Positions 7,915-16,695 of a stretch of 64,000 nt of DNA are shown piece after piece. Under the pieces are notes generated by a model. The model saw only the letters and a list, made by a program, of their open reading frames with translations. It had not been told where the DNA came from and ran no database searches. Source of the stretch: CAYOWQ01 sp964407695 (GTDB lineage Bacteria; Planctomycetota; Phycisphaerae; Phycisphaerales; SM1A02); contig CAYOWQ010000008.1 of assembly GCA_964407695.1 (NCBI GenBank), forward strand, positions 124,001-188,000. Direction: 5' to 3'. The translations under genes and the position numbers were made by a program. How positions within the stretch are numbered: the first letter of the stretch is position 1; each line of letters begins with the position of its first letter.

Positions 7915-9102
7915 ATGACCTCCGTCTCGCCAGGATTCGACGTCGATCGTTCGATCAGTGATCGTGCACGTTCGATTGACGTGTCCGGCATCCGCCGCGT
8001 TTTTGAGCTCGGCGCGAAACTCAAGGACCCCATTAATCTGTCCATCGGGCAGCCGGATTTCCCTGTGCCCGATGCGATGAAGCAGGCAGCGATCGAGGCG
8101 ATTCGCTCGGACCGTAACGGATACACGCTGACCCAGGGAACCGCCGAACTCTACGAAGCCGTCCGGAATCACCTGAGCGATGACGTGGGCTGGACCGTTG
8201 GCACATCGGCCCATGATTCTCTTGGGTGTCTCGTCACCAGCGGAACCAGTGGAGCGCTGCTCCTTGCCGCCATGGTGCTTTTGAATCCCGGCGACGAGGC
8301 CGTCATTCCGGACCCCTATTTCGTGATGTATCCGCAACTCGGCCCCCTGACCGGAGGCCGGATGATCCCGTGCGATACGTATCCCGATTTTCGCCTCACT
8401 GCTGAGCGCCTCGAGCCGCTCCTGACACCTCGGACCAAGTTTGTGCTGGTCAATTCCCCGGGGAATCCCAGCGGCGTTGTGCTTTCGTCAGGTGAATTGC
8501 GGGAACTTGTCGACCTCTGTGATCGGCGCGGCGTCCTCCTGATTTCAGACGAAATCTACGACCAATTCACCTTTGAAGACAGCCTTGAAGGCGGCCGCTG
8601 TCCGTCTCCAGCACGATTCAGCGATCGGGTGCTCCTGATACGGGGGTTCGGCAAGACCTATGGGTGCACCGGCTGGCGTCTGGGATACACCGCAGGGCCC
8701 AAACGAATCATTCAGGAGATGGCCAAGCTCCAGCAATACACCTTCGTCTGCGCCCCCGCACCGCTTCAGGTCGGCGTAACCTGTGCCTTTGACGTCGATA
8801 TGTCCTCGATTGTGGCCGGGTATCAAAAGCGTCGAGATATGGTGCTCAGCCTGCTCGGACCGCATACTCAACTGGCCACTCCGGGCGGTGCCTTCTATGC
8901 CTTTGTGGGGCTGCCACAGCGGATGCTGGACTCCGGCGAGACCGCTACGACCTTGGTCGAAAGGGCTATCGAAAACAGCGTTCTTGTCATTCCCGGAAAG
9001 GTCTTCAGTCGACGCGACACCCATTTCCGCCTGAGCTTTGCAACCGCGGAGCCCTCGCTTCGGAGGGGTCTCGAGATCCTCGCCCGTCTCCTCGCCGCCT
9101 GA
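7915..9102 (+). CDS. class I/II PLP-dependent aminotransferase
   Basis: A 395-residue fold-type I aminotransferase. Visible motifs are NLSIGQPDFPVPDAM near the N-terminus, GYTLTQGTAELYEAV, the LVTSGTSGALLLA cofactor loop, NSPGNPSGVVLS (the substrate-binding Asn), LLISDEIYDQFTF (PLP-pyridine Asp and Tyr), RGFGKTYGCTGWRLGY with the Schiff-base Lys, and a C-terminal Arg in THFRLSFA for substrate carboxylate binding. It belongs to the aspartate/aromatic aminotransferase subgroup I-gamma. The amino donor cannot be told from sequence. A Rho-independent terminator lies 136 bases downstream, although that may serve a separate small RNA. Confidence 0.88.
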   Translation: MTSVSPGFDVDRSISDRARSIDVSGIRRVFELGAKLKDPINLSIGQPDFPVPDAMKQAAIEAIRSDRNGYTLTQGTAELYEAVRNHLSDDVGWTVGTSAHDSLGCLVTSGTSGALLLAAMVLLNPGDEAVIPDPYFVMYPQLGPLTGGRMIPCDTYPDFRLTAERLEPLLTPRTKFVLVNSPGNPSGVVLSSGELRELVDLCDRRGVLLISDEIYDQFTFEDSLEGGRCPSPARFSDRVLLIRGFGKTYGCTGWRLGYTAGPKRIIQEMAKLQQYTFVCAPAPLQVGVTCAFDVDMSSIVAGYQKRRDMVLSLLGPHTQLATPGGAFYAFVGLPQRMLDSGETATTLVERAIENSVLVIPGKVFSRRDTHFRLSFATAEPSLRRGLEILARLLAA

Positions 9103-9159
9103 CCGTCCGGAAATCCCCCACTTCGATTCATCGAATTCGCCACAGATGGCGAAAATCTG

Positions 9160-9188
9160 TTGCATTACCCCCACCCATTGGCCATAGT
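9160..9188 (+). promoter_or_regulatory. candidate promoter of a small RNA
   Basis: TTGCAT (9160-9165) and CATAGT (9183-9188) are spaced by exactly 17 bases, matching sigma70 boxes 4/6 each. They sit inside an intergenic gap and point at a strong terminator 50 bases downstream. A 6-bp hairpin (TTCGCC/GGCGAA, 9136-9153) precedes them. Confidence 0.35.
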
Positions 9189-9194
9189 TGAATG

Positions 9195-9277
9195 TCGTCT
9201 TTGCCGATGCTAGGGAGCCCAATCCGCCATCCACCCGCCGCCGATTTGGAAGTCTGACTTCCGGTCGGCGGTTTTTT
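9195..9277 (+). ncRNA. candidate small RNA, about 83 nt
   Basis: The stretch lies between the promoter-like boxes at 9160-9188 and the terminator at 9238-9277 and contains no credible reading frame. If transcription starts about 7 bases after the -10, the product would be about 83 nt, with a single-stranded pyrimidine-rich 5' half and the terminator hairpin as its 3' half, which is a common sRNA layout. The alternative is that it is simply the 3' UTR of the aminotransferase mRNA. Confidence 0.3.
9238..9277 (+). terminator. Rho-independent terminator
   Basis: CCGCCGA (9238-9244) pairs with TCGGCGG (9265-9271), and an inner GGAAGT (9248-9253) pairs with ACTTCC (9257-9262) around a CTG loop. 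A run of six T follows at once. It is the clearest intrinsic terminator on the plus strand in the first 25 kb. Confidence 0.9.
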
Positions 9278-9296
9278 GATCGCAGACGTCGGGGGA

Positions 9297-10061
9297 CTAG
9301 GTATCGGATTGAAGCAAGAGAAGCGTCACGATGTCATAGAACGCGTGAACGGCGACCGCAATCCCGAATCCTCGCATCACGTAGAGCACACCGAAGTACA
9401 AACCGGCCAGTGAGAAGAAAACCAGTTGCTGTCGGGGCCGGTCGAACTGCAGTCCCCCCGCAAAGTGGTAGTAGGCAAAGCACACCGCCGAAACTCCGAT
9501 CGCGACGATTGCCCCCACCTTATTTGTCGCCCGTCCGATATCCACGAGAATGGCGTGGATTGCAGCAATGAGAAACATCCGGAAGACCAATTCCTCATAA
9601 AGACCGGCGCCAATGCTCACCAGAATCTTCTGGGTGACCCCCATCGACCCGAGGACCGACTCCGCCGAAGCAGGATTCGCCAGCGGGAGGCGATCAACCA
9701 CCTGGGCCAGAACCAGCAGCGGTACGACCCAGACCATGGATTCCAGAGCCATGGTTCCGATGGTCTTCCCGTCGACCGTCCATGGACGGCGAACCAGCAC
9801 CTGCCAAACGAGCAAGATAACTACAAGCGCAATACCTGGCACCGACAGGCCGCCCACGGCCGTAAGCCCGAAGACATCGAAGACCCGCAGGAGCATCTTG
9901 TGCGCCATGATCGTCTGCACACCGTGCTCGGATCGAAGCAGCCACAGGAGCCCCACCTCATAGGCCGCAATGAGCGGTAACAGGAAGACCAGAATGGGCA
10001 GCGGTTGTTTTGAAGCCTCGCTGTAGGGCTCGATCCCGCGCCGGGTACGCCAATTCGTCAT
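9297..10061 (-). CDS. CPBP family intramembrane glutamic endopeptidase
   Basis: A 254-residue polytopic membrane protein with about seven hydrophobic segments. It has the CPBP/Abi (Rce1-like) signature: the catalytic EELVFR at about residues 156-161, the second motif in AYYHFAGGL with its His at about 199, and the third in VAVHAFYD near the C-terminus. Family members include type II CAAX prenyl endopeptidases and bacteriocin-immunity proteins; the bacterial substrates are mostly unknown. It lies between the terminator and rpsT, and may share the rpsT transcript as the downstream gene (about 49 bases after the rpsT stop). Confidence 0.87.
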   Translation of the reverse strand: MTNWRTRRGIEPYSEASKQPLPILVFLLPLIAAYEVGLLWLLRSEHGVQTIMAHKMLLRVFDVFGLTAVGGLSVPGIALVVILLVWQVLVRRPWTVDGKTIGTMALESMVWVVPLLVLAQVVDRLPLANPASAESVLGSMGVTQKILVSIGAGLYEELVFRMFLIAAIHAILVDIGRATNKVGAIVAIGVSAVCFAYYHFAGGLQFDRPRQQLVFFSLAGLYFGVLYVMRGFGIAVAVHAFYDIVTLLLLQSDT

Positions 10062-10110
10062 GCAGCGCCCCTGACCGTCGCCGGCGACGCCGCGCCGACG
10101 CCACGATGCA

Positions 10111-10380
10111 TCACGCCGATTGCATCGCCTTCAAACGCTTCACCAGACGACTCTTCCGCCGTGCCGCAGTGTTCTTGTGCATGGTGCTCGTCGCCGAGAC
10201 CTTGTCGAGCAACTGCGCGGTCTTGCGATATTCCTCGCTTGCCGCCGTCGCATCGCGATCATGAACCGCCTTCAGGAACGATTTCACCTGTTCCTTCACG
10301 CGACGCTTGCGCCATTGATTGCGAGCATGACGCGTTTCGTCCTGCCGCATGCGCTTCTTGGCTGAATTCAGATTGGGCAC
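10111..10380 (-). CDS. rpsT: 30S ribosomal protein S20
   Basis: An 89-residue, strongly basic helical protein. The opening MPNLNSAKKRMRQDE, the RNQWRKRRVKEQVKSFL helix and the C-terminal STMHKNTAARRKSRLVKRL are characteristic of S20, which binds 16S rRNA at the base of the body. It follows purB on the same strand after 75 bases. Confidence 0.96.
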   Translation of the reverse strand: MPNLNSAKKRMRQDETRHARNQWRKRRVKEQVKSFLKAVHDRDATAASEEYRKTAQLLDKVSATSTMHKNTAARRKSRLVKRLKAMQSA

Positions 10381-10455
10381 CAGTTACCTCACAAATTCCA
10401 AATCGATCGATTGAGAATCACGCATTATCCCCAACTTCCGCGCCGAATCAAGTGC

Positions 10456-11904
10456 CTATACCTTCATCGCCGCATTTCGAATGATTCGTCCCGCATATCG
10501 ACGCCGAATCGGCTCAACCACCGTTGCCACAAATTGATCGACCTGGACCGGCGCCCGCCCCACGAAACGCGAGGGGTCCATCGCCAGCAGAAAATCCAGT
10601 CCCGAGAACATTGCTTCGCCGGATAGCCGCTCCAGCAGGTCGTTATGACGCCCCTCCTGTTTCACCTGGCGAGCAGCCTCCATGGCGTGGCGCCGGATCA
10701 GTTCATGAGCGGCCTGGCGGTCCGCGCCTTGCCGCACCGCGAGCATCAGCAACTCTTCGGTCGCCATGAACGGCAGTTCCGCCATGAGATTGGCCTCGAT
10801 GGTCTTTGGGTAGACCACAAGCCCACCGCACACGTTGATCATGAGATCGAGGGCGCCATCAAGGGCCAGGAACGGCTCCGGAAGCGAGAGTCGTCGATTG
10901 GATGAATCGTCGAGGGTTCGTTCGAACCATTGCGTGGCCGCGGTGTTCAGCGGATTCTGCGCCATCGACATCACGAATCGCGCCAGTCCCGTCGCTCGCT
11001 CGCAACGCATCGGATTTCTCTTGTACGCCATGGCGCTCGAACCGATCTGCTCGGACTCGAACGGTTCTTCGATCTCCTTCAGGTTCGCCAGCAGCCGAAG
11101 ATCGTTGCAACACTTGTGCACCGCCGCCGCGGCGACTGCGAGCGAATTCACAATCTGCGCATCGATCATGCGGCTATAGGTCTGCCCGCTGATGGTCTGC
11201 AGCTTGCCGCCGGGCCAGCCGAGCTTCTCGCACACGATCTGCTCCAGCCGATTCACCTTCTCCGAATCCCCGTCGAAGAGCGCGAGAAACGAGGCCTGCG
11301 TGCCGGTCGCACCCTTGATCCCTCGAAGGCATGTTCCATCGATTCGCTGCTCGATCTCCTGCAGGGCCAACGCAAAATCCTGTGCCCACAAGGCGGCTCG
11401 CTTGCCGACCGTTGTCGGCTGAGCCGGTTGAAAATGGGTATAGCCAAGCGTGGCCAGATCGCGATGGCGAACCGCAAAGTCACCCAGGATGTCCACGAGG
11501 CTCGCAAGTTTCACGGCCACCAACCGCAAGGATTCGTGCAGTTGAAGCAGGTCGCCGTTGCAGACGATGTCCTGGCTCGTGGCCCCGAGGTGAATGATCC
11601 CCCGCGCCGCCGGCGCTGCGTCGCCGAAAGCGTGAACATGCGCCATCACGTCATGCCGAAGCCGCTTCTCATGGGCCGCCGCTGCCTCGAAATCAATGTC
11701 ATCGAGCGCCGATCGCATCTGCTGGATCGCTTCGGCCGGGATGTCCAAGCCAAGCTCCCGTTCAGCCTCCGCCAGGGCCAGCCAGATTTTTCGCCACAAC
11801 CCATGCTTTCGCCGGGCAGACCAGATTTCCCGCATCTGGATCGACGCGTTCCGTGTCTCGAGGGGAGACTGATAGCTGTTGTGAGAACTCTTGGAATCCG
11901 CCAA
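10456..11904 (-). CDS. purB: adenylosuccinate lyase
   Basis: The 482-residue enzyme of the fumarase/aspartase superfamily performs two steps of purine synthesis: SAICAR to AICAR, and adenylosuccinate to AMP, each releasing fumarate. The superfamily signature GSSAMAYKRNPMRCE is present. IHLGATSQDIVCNGD and TLGYTHFQPAQPTTVGKRA, which supply active-site Thr/Ser and His residues, are also clear. Length is in the range of the larger PurB form. The start ATG is at 11904; the ECF sigma gene starts divergently 32 bases away, so promoters overlap. Confidence 0.96.
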   Translation of the reverse strand: MADSKSSHNSYQSPLETRNASIQMREIWSARRKHGLWRKIWLALAEAERELGLDIPAEAIQQMRSALDDIDFEAAAAHEKRLRHDVMAHVHAFGDAAPAARGIIHLGATSQDIVCNGDLLQLHESLRLVAVKLASLVDILGDFAVRHRDLATLGYTHFQPAQPTTVGKRAALWAQDFALALQEIEQRIDGTCLRGIKGATGTQASFLALFDGDSEKVNRLEQIVCEKLGWPGGKLQTISGQTYSRMIDAQIVNSLAVAAAAVHKCCNDLRLLANLKEIEEPFESEQIGSSAMAYKRNPMRCERATGLARFVMSMAQNPLNTAATQWFERTLDDSSNRRLSLPEPFLALDGALDLMINVCGGLVVYPKTIEANLMAELPFMATEELLMLAVRQGADRQAAHELIRRHAMEAARQVKQEGRHNDLLERLSGEAMFSGLDFLLAMDPSRFVGRAPVQVDQFVATVVEPIRRRYAGRIIRNAAMKV

Positions 11905-11936
11905 GTCGATTCGTCCTGCGTCCGGGGCGTGACGAT

Positions 11937-12659
11937 ATGCTCAGGAGTTCCCGGCTCCCTCCTCAATCGTCATTCGCATCCTACTCGACCTGCCGCTCAG
12001 TGACACAGTCGCCGCAACAGCCTGAAGGAATAGCCGCTCCCGGCCCCTCCGCCGACCAGCGCCTGTCCCCATTGGCCGAATTGCAACTGTTTCATTCGTG
12101 GCGTCAGGGCGACCCGAATGCCCTTGGCACCCTTCTTCGAGGCTACCAGCGACGCATCTACGCCGTCTGTTTTCGGATGCTTCACGATCGCGAGGCAGCC
12201 ATGGACCTTTCACAGGAGAGTCTGGTTCGGATTATTGAGGGACTCCCTTCCTACGACGGCCGCTCCAGTCTGAGCACCTGGATCATTCGGGTCACCATGA
12301 ACTGCTGCCTAACGCATCTTCGCAAACAGAAGTTGCGTCGCCACCAGTCGTTCGATGAACTTGCCGCCACCCAGACCGGGTTTGAGTCGCGGCAAAGCCG
12401 GGAACCTTCGGGGCCGCAACACGTCGAACAGGCTGAGGCTCGTGAAATGCTTGTTAGGGCCTTGTCGTCCATGGACCCCGATTCTCGGGCCATTCTCGTT
12501 CTTCGTGACCTGCAAGGCCTTGATTATCAGCAAGTTGCCGAGGTCCTTGATGTTCCGCTCGGCACCGTGAAATCGCGAATCTTTCGTGCCCGTGAAGCCC
12601 TCCGTGAAATCCTGGAGAAGCTTGAGAATTCCAGTCGTTCCAACCGTCGCCCCGCCTGA
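11937..12659 (+). CDS. ECF-type RNA polymerase sigma factor
   Basis: About 240 residues. Sigma region 2 runs from about residue 40, with FHSWRQGDPNALGTLL, RRIYAVCFRMLHDREAAMDLSQE (shown in parts) and STWIIRVTMNCC. A Gln/Ser/Glu-rich linker follows, then region 4 with the helix-turn-helix LDYQQVAEVLDVPLGTVKSR and IFRAREALREIL. This architecture fits an extracytoplasmic-function sigma factor. The ATG at 11937 is my choice; a GTG at 12000 would drop 21 poorly conserved residues. The next gene starts 15 bases downstream and encodes a single-span membrane protein, the usual place for its anti-sigma factor. Confidence 0.92.
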   Translation: MLRSSRLPPQSSFASYSTCRSVTQSPQQPEGIAAPGPSADQRLSPLAELQLFHSWRQGDPNALGTLLRGYQRRIYAVCFRMLHDREAAMDLSQESLVRIIEGLPSYDGRSSLSTWIIRVTMNCCLTHLRKQKLRRHQSFDELAATQTGFESRQSREPSGPQHVEQAEAREMLVRALSSMDPDSRAILVLRDLQGLDYQQVAEVLDVPLGTVKSRIFRAREALREILEKLENSSRSNRRPA

Positions 12660-12673
12660 ATCAAGTTAGACCG

Positions 12674-13876
12674 ATGTCTTCCCACCTCAACGAATCCGAT
12701 CTCAACTCCTGGATCGAGGGCATTCTCGAACCTTCCCAGGCGAGGAGCATCGATGCCCGACTCGCGGCCCAGCCCGCATTGCAGGACCGAGTTCGGCAGA
12801 TGCGGCATGATCGCGACGTTCTCAGATCTCTGGATCTTCCAAGTCTTGACGTCGATCTGGTTCGGGCCATCGAGCCTCAACTTGCTCGAGCAATTCTGGT
12901 CGAAGACCCGCCGGCTCCGTTCGTCCTGCATCAGCGGTCGCGACGGTTTGGCGGACCGGCAATGCTGGCCTCCGCCGCAATGCTGATGCTCTCGACCGCC
13001 GTGTTTACCTGGCTTGTGGCCGGCGGGCCGACGCCATGGTCGGACAAAACGCCCACCGAAGTTGCGTTCGGGCCCACCGACGGTGCGTCGGGTCCCTCCC
13101 CGGTCGTTCCCGCCGTCGATTCACCTTCGCCGGCACTTGCCCTGGCCAAGCCCAACGCGGATGAGATCATCTATCACGACGCCCCGCTCGTCGTCGCACT
13201 GCCGGGATCAGTTGACGCTGCTCCGAACCTGTCGCCGGCTCTTGCCGCGGCTGATGCGCTTCCGAAAGCGGCGCTGGTCGTTCGCGCCAAGTCGCTTGAC
13301 GGCGCCATCGCGTCGCTGCAGGCCATTCTCGCTCCGGTGAATGATCGATCAGCTCTTGTTGAGAACCTCTCCTTTTCCGCTGCGGCCGAGTATGAGCGCC
13401 GATGGATTGCTGGCCACACGGGCGGGAGCGATTCCCGGAAGCCACTCCTTGCGGGAATTGATCGAGAGAACGAATTGCCGTTGACTCCTTTGCAGCGAGG
13501 CGAGGTTATTCGCCGCGTTCAGGAGGTGGAACCCTCTGCACTCGGTCGCCAACTTTCCGGCCGCAAGGAACTCGCCCCAACGCCTGAAATGCAATTGGCG
13601 CTCTCCGAAGCGCGGTGCACACACGCCCTGGTTCTTCCGAGGGACCGCGTCGCAGAGATTCTCGCCCAGTTGGATCGTGGCAACGATGTTCTTGCGTCGA
13701 TTTCGGCGCTGGGCGAATTCGGCTCAGCCACGAAGGAATCACCATCGACGGATTCCTGGAACCAATGGTCCACCTGGCTTGCCGCCGACGTCTGGACGAA
13801 CCGTCCCGATGGAACCGTGGTGATTCCACTCCGGATTGAGGAACATCCTCACCTGCGGCCACGAAATACCCGCTAA
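12674..13876 (+). CDS. putative anti-sigma factor, single-span membrane protein
   Basis: A 400-residue protein. Residues 1-75 form a helical cytoplasmic part (SHLNESDLNSWIEGIL and ARLAAQPALQDRVRQMRHDRD) as in anti-sigma domains. One transmembrane span follows at about 95-115 (AMLASAAMLMLSTAVFTW), then about 280 extracytoplasmic residues. No HxxxCxxC zinc anti-sigma motif is present. The role is inferred mainly from its place 15 bases after the ECF sigma gene. The long outer domain contains ALVVRAKSLDGAIASLQ and TPLQRGEVIRRVQEV and has no family that I recognise. The stop overlaps the 3' end of plsY by 4 bases on the other strand. Confidence 0.65.
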   Translation: MSSHLNESDLNSWIEGILEPSQARSIDARLAAQPALQDRVRQMRHDRDVLRSLDLPSLDVDLVRAIEPQLARAILVEDPPAPFVLHQRSRRFGGPAMLASAAMLMLSTAVFTWLVAGGPTPWSDKTPTEVAFGPTDGASGPSPVVPAVDSPSPALALAKPNADEIIYHDAPLVVALPGSVDAAPNLSPALAAADALPKAALVVRAKSLDGAIASLQAILAPVNDRSALVENLSFSAAAEYERRWIAGHTGGSDSRKPLLAGIDRENELPLTPLQRGEVIRRVQEVEPSALGRQLSGRKELAPTPEMQLALSEARCTHALVLPRDRVAEILAQLDRGNDVLASISALGEFGSATKESPSTDSWNQWSTWLAADVWTNRPDGTVVIPLRIEEHPHLRPRNTR

Positions 13877-14553
13877 GCCTGCGCGTTCTTCGACTTCCGA
13901 CCGACTCGTGGCTCTTCGCCGCGCCAGAGCCGCCGCAGGTTTGCTCGATGTTTCCATGTCACCAGGGCGGCCAGCACAGCCGACACTGTCACCAACAGCC
14001 AGAGGGCGGCGGATCGTTCACCGGGTTGCCCCACATCGTTTGCAATCCATGCGGATACTGGCAGGCTGAGCGCTGCCACAATGCTGGCAACCGACACAAA
14101 CCGGAACACGAGGACCAGCATGATCCAGAGACCCAGCGCAATCAGCGCGGGAACGGTCATCACCGGCCACATCGCCACCAGCGCCCCGAATCCGGTGGCC
14201 ACGCCCTTGCCCCCACGAAAACCAAGCCATGGTGACGCCATGTGGCCAATCAATGCCGCAAATGCAACCCCAAGCCACCACGCCATGGCCTCAGCGCCGA
14301 TGGCTGACGCGGACCGCCCCCAGACGCCCATCACCACCCCAGCCACCATGACCGGTCCCGCACCCTTGGTGGCATCCAGCCCGAAACACAGAATCCCGAG
14401 CTTCTTCCCCAGCACGCGACCCACATTGGTGGCGCCGACGTTGCGGGATCCATGTTCGCGAATGTCGAGGCCTTTCAATCGGCCGATGATGTACCCGAAG
14501 GGAATTGACCCGGCCACATACGCCGCTGCAATCAGCAAGATCCAGGTGATCAT
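13873..14553 (-). CDS. plsY: acyl-phosphate glycerol-3-phosphate acyltransferase
   Basis: A 226-residue polytopic inner-membrane enzyme that acylates glycerol-3-phosphate using acyl phosphate, the first step of phospholipid synthesis in most bacteria. All three PlsY motifs are seen: GSIPFGYIIGRLKGLDIREHGSRNVGATN (given here as GSIPFGYIIG and GSRNVGATN), LGFRGGKGVATGFGAL, and a C-terminal WKHRANLRRLWRGEEPRVG. Its ATG overlaps the stop of the upstream O-antigen-ligase-like gene (ATGA), so the two are coupled in one transcript. Confidence 0.95.
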   Translation of the reverse strand: MITWILLIAAAYVAGSIPFGYIIGRLKGLDIREHGSRNVGATNVGRVLGKKLGILCFGLDATKGAGPVMVAGVVMGVWGRSASAIGAEAMAWWLGVAFAALIGHMASPWLGFRGGKGVATGFGALVAMWPVMTVPALIALGLWIMLVLVFRFVSVASIVAALSLPVSAWIANDVGQPGERSAALWLLVTVSAVLAALVTWKHRANLRRLWRGEEPRVGRKSKNAQA

Positions 14554-15899
14554 GGACGGGTGGTGACTGGCTGAATCTCCGGCACCGGCGCCTTCACCCG
14601 CGCACGATACGCACAGGTAAACGTAATCACCAGCGCGAACAGGCCAAATTCGTGGGCGTTGAGGTTGTAGCTGTCGAAGGCAGCTCCCACCAGCCAGCCG
14701 ATCAATACAAAGAGGTGCACCGGCGCGTAGGCGGTGTCGAGCCGATCTCGAATGCATCGGATCAAGGCAAACACGACCGTCGCCCCAAAGAGAATCAGTC
14801 CGATCAGCCCGGTCGCCGAGGCAACGTGCAAGTAGGTGGAGTGCGGCTGGCCCTGAGAAAAGAAATCCGCCTGCGTATTCGGGAATCGCTTGACGATCTC
14901 CGGGTAATCCGCGGTCGCCAGCACCTTGGACCGGAAACTCCCCGCCCCCGCGCCCATGTACGGACGCTCCATGAAGAACTGGAGAGACCAGTTCGCGTTC
15001 TTCACTCGCAGCCCCACATCACTGTCGTATTTCTGATCTTCGATCGCCTGTCGGTACTCCGTGATCGCCGTATTCAACCGCGTGCGAATCTGCTGATCGA
15101 TTGGCGCCTTCCAACGCTGTGGCAGGACCATCCAACCCGCGGCCAACACCGCGATCGAAACGATGAAGACTCCCAACGCCGGACGGGCAGCGCGAAATCG
15201 CACACCGAGGTACACGATCGCCATCGGAATGCTGACCAGGGCGCTCAGCCACGGGCCACGGCTTCCGGTGAGAAACAAGCCTGCCGCCGACAACACCAGA
15301 CCTGCCCACGAAACACGTCTCCACCACCCGGAAGAGAGCATCGCCGGCCCGAGGTGCCACACCATTGCCGCCGCCAACAGCGCTCCCGTCTGAATGGCAT
15401 GCAGCATCCCGTGGACCCGCAGGATGCCGCCTCCCTGGTTCCTTCCCTCCAAGAGTTGAACAACCTGCCCAAATGGCTGCGCTGCTGCTCCTGCCAGGAC
15501 GCACGCCACAAACCACGGAAGCCTGCTCATGACGGGCCACATCGTCGAAACGACGAAGAGCACGCGGTAATCAAGCACCTCGTCGAAACCCTGCTTCGGG
15601 TCCGGCGACCATGCGACGCTCGCCAGTTGCCAGGCCGACCACGCCGAAAATGCAATCGCCACCGGCTGCTTCAACAGGATCGGGTAGAGCCGCCAGGTCT
15701 TCGGCAGCCGCAGCACCGCACAGCCCGCAAGCATCGCAATCGAAATCGCCTCCGGAGCCTGCGAAATCGCGACCGAGACGCAATACAGCATCGCTACGAC
15801 GACATGCACCCGGTGGCCGATCGGATCGCGTTGCGCCACCTCCTCAAACAGATCGACCGCCAGGTGCGGCCGCGAGTCGACAGAAAGGGTAGTGCTCAT
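14550..15899 (-). CDS. O-antigen ligase/polymerase family membrane protein
   Basis: A 449-residue protein with about 11-12 hydrophobic segments and one long extracytoplasmic loop of about 100 residues (from QRWKAPIDQQIRTRL to FSQGQPHSTYLH). The loop's position and the preceding GLFLTGSRGPWLSALVS motif match the Wzy_C/WaaL superfamily. Members join O-antigen to lipid A-core or polymerise polysaccharide units. The loop contains the AGAGSFR and QPHSTYLHV motifs often seen in these proteins. The ATG at 15899 was chosen because earlier in-frame codons run into the divergent kinase-like gene. It is translationally coupled to plsY. Confidence 0.83.
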   Translation of the reverse strand: MSTTLSVDSRPHLAVDLFEEVAQRDPIGHRVHVVVAMLYCVSVAISQAPEAISIAMLAGCAVLRLPKTWRLYPILLKQPVAIAFSAWSAWQLASVAWSPDPKQGFDEVLDYRVLFVVSTMWPVMSRLPWFVACVLAGAAAQPFGQVVQLLEGRNQGGGILRVHGMLHAIQTGALLAAAMVWHLGPAMLSSGWWRRVSWAGLVLSAAGLFLTGSRGPWLSALVSIPMAIVYLGVRFRAARPALGVFIVSIAVLAAGWMVLPQRWKAPIDQQIRTRLNTAITEYRQAIEDQKYDSDVGLRVKNANWSLQFFMERPYMGAGAGSFRSKVLATADYPEIVKRFPNTQADFFSQGQPHSTYLHVASATGLIGLILFGATVVFALIRCIRDRLDTAYAPVHLFVLIGWLVGAAFDSYNLNAHEFGLFALVITFTCAYRARVKAPVPEIQPVTTRP

Positions 15900-15990
15900 G
15901 GAAGTCGCGGCCATTGACGCCGCACGGCTGGGGAGCGAAGGTGTAACACACGCAGCCCCGCATGGCCAATCCGCCACCCCGAGCCACCGC

Positions 15991-16695
15991 ATGCCACCCG
16001 ACCTGACCCTGCAAAATTGGCGCAGTGTCATTCTCTCCCGATCGTCTGCCCCGTCACCCCTCGTTGACGCCATGCGAACGGACCCGGACGGCCTGCTTGC
16101 TGACGGCCGGATGCTCAAGGACGGCGATCGTTGCACCGTCGTTCGGGTGGAGATCGGCAGTCAGGCGTTCAGCCTCAAGCGATTCAATCTCAAGGGCATC
16201 GCGCATACCGCCGTTCACACCGCCATGCGAAGCCGTGCATCCTGGTGCTGGAAATCGGCTCAGAGACTCGTGGAATTGGGCTTTCGAGTCGCCCCGCCGC
16301 AGGCGCTGCGCGAAGATCGCGCTGGACCGCTTCGGTTTCGCTCCTACCTGGCAAGTGAGTGGGTGGAAGGCACCTCCTGCGATGTTCTCCTTCAGCAGGC
16401 CACCGATGCGGAGCTCGAAACTCTGGCGAACGCGTTTGCCGCTCTCTGGAACCAACTCGGCCGCCACAAGGTCATTCACGGCGATATGAAGGCCAGCAAT
16501 TTCATCCGCGAACCAGGTGGCCGTATCTGCATGATCGATCTCGATGGTGTTCGCTTCGACTTGTCGCCGCGGCGATATCGAATCAAACGCGACGAAGACC
16601 GCTGGTGCCTCCTCCGGAATTTTTCTGACTTCGGCGTTCCCCACCGACGCGGCATCTTCGAACGAGCCCTCGATCAGCCACCAACCGACTCCTGA
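15991..16695 (+). CDS. lipopolysaccharide kinase (WaaP/Kdo kinase-like) family protein
   Basis: A 234-residue protein-kinase-fold protein. The catalytic loop is VIHGDMKASNFI (HxD...N form) and the metal-binding segment is ICMIDLDGVRFD, which replaces DFG, as in InaA/WaaP/RfaY small-molecule kinases. An ATP-binding lysine is likely in QAFSLKRFN. These enzymes phosphorylate heptose or Kdo sugars of the LPS core at the cytoplasmic face. Neighbours are an O-antigen-ligase-like protein and a core glycosyltransferase, which supports an envelope-sugar role. The start at 15991 is uncertain because upstream ATG codons exist in frame up to 15892. The 3' end overlaps the convergent glycosyltransferase by 22 bases. 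Confidence 0.78.
   Translation: MPPDLTLQNWRSVILSRSSAPSPLVDAMRTDPDGLLADGRMLKDGDRCTVVRVEIGSQAFSLKRFNLKGIAHTAVHTAMRSRASWCWKSAQRLVELGFRVAPPQALREDRAGPLRFRSYLASEWVEGTSCDVLLQQATDAELETLANAFAALWNQLGRHKVIHGDMKASNFIREPGGRICMIDLDGVRFDLSPRRYRIKRDEDRWCLLRNFSDFGVPHRRGIFERALDQPPTDS

Noticed and set aside
10930..12003. Plus-strand frame of 357 codons over purB
   Set aside because: Antisense to adenylosuccinate lyase with all its motifs; shadow-frame composition and no domain.
14652..15917. Plus-strand frame of 421 codons over the O-antigen-ligase-like gene
   Set aside because: The opposite strand encodes a clear polytopic membrane protein; this frame is Arg- and His-rich without any motif.
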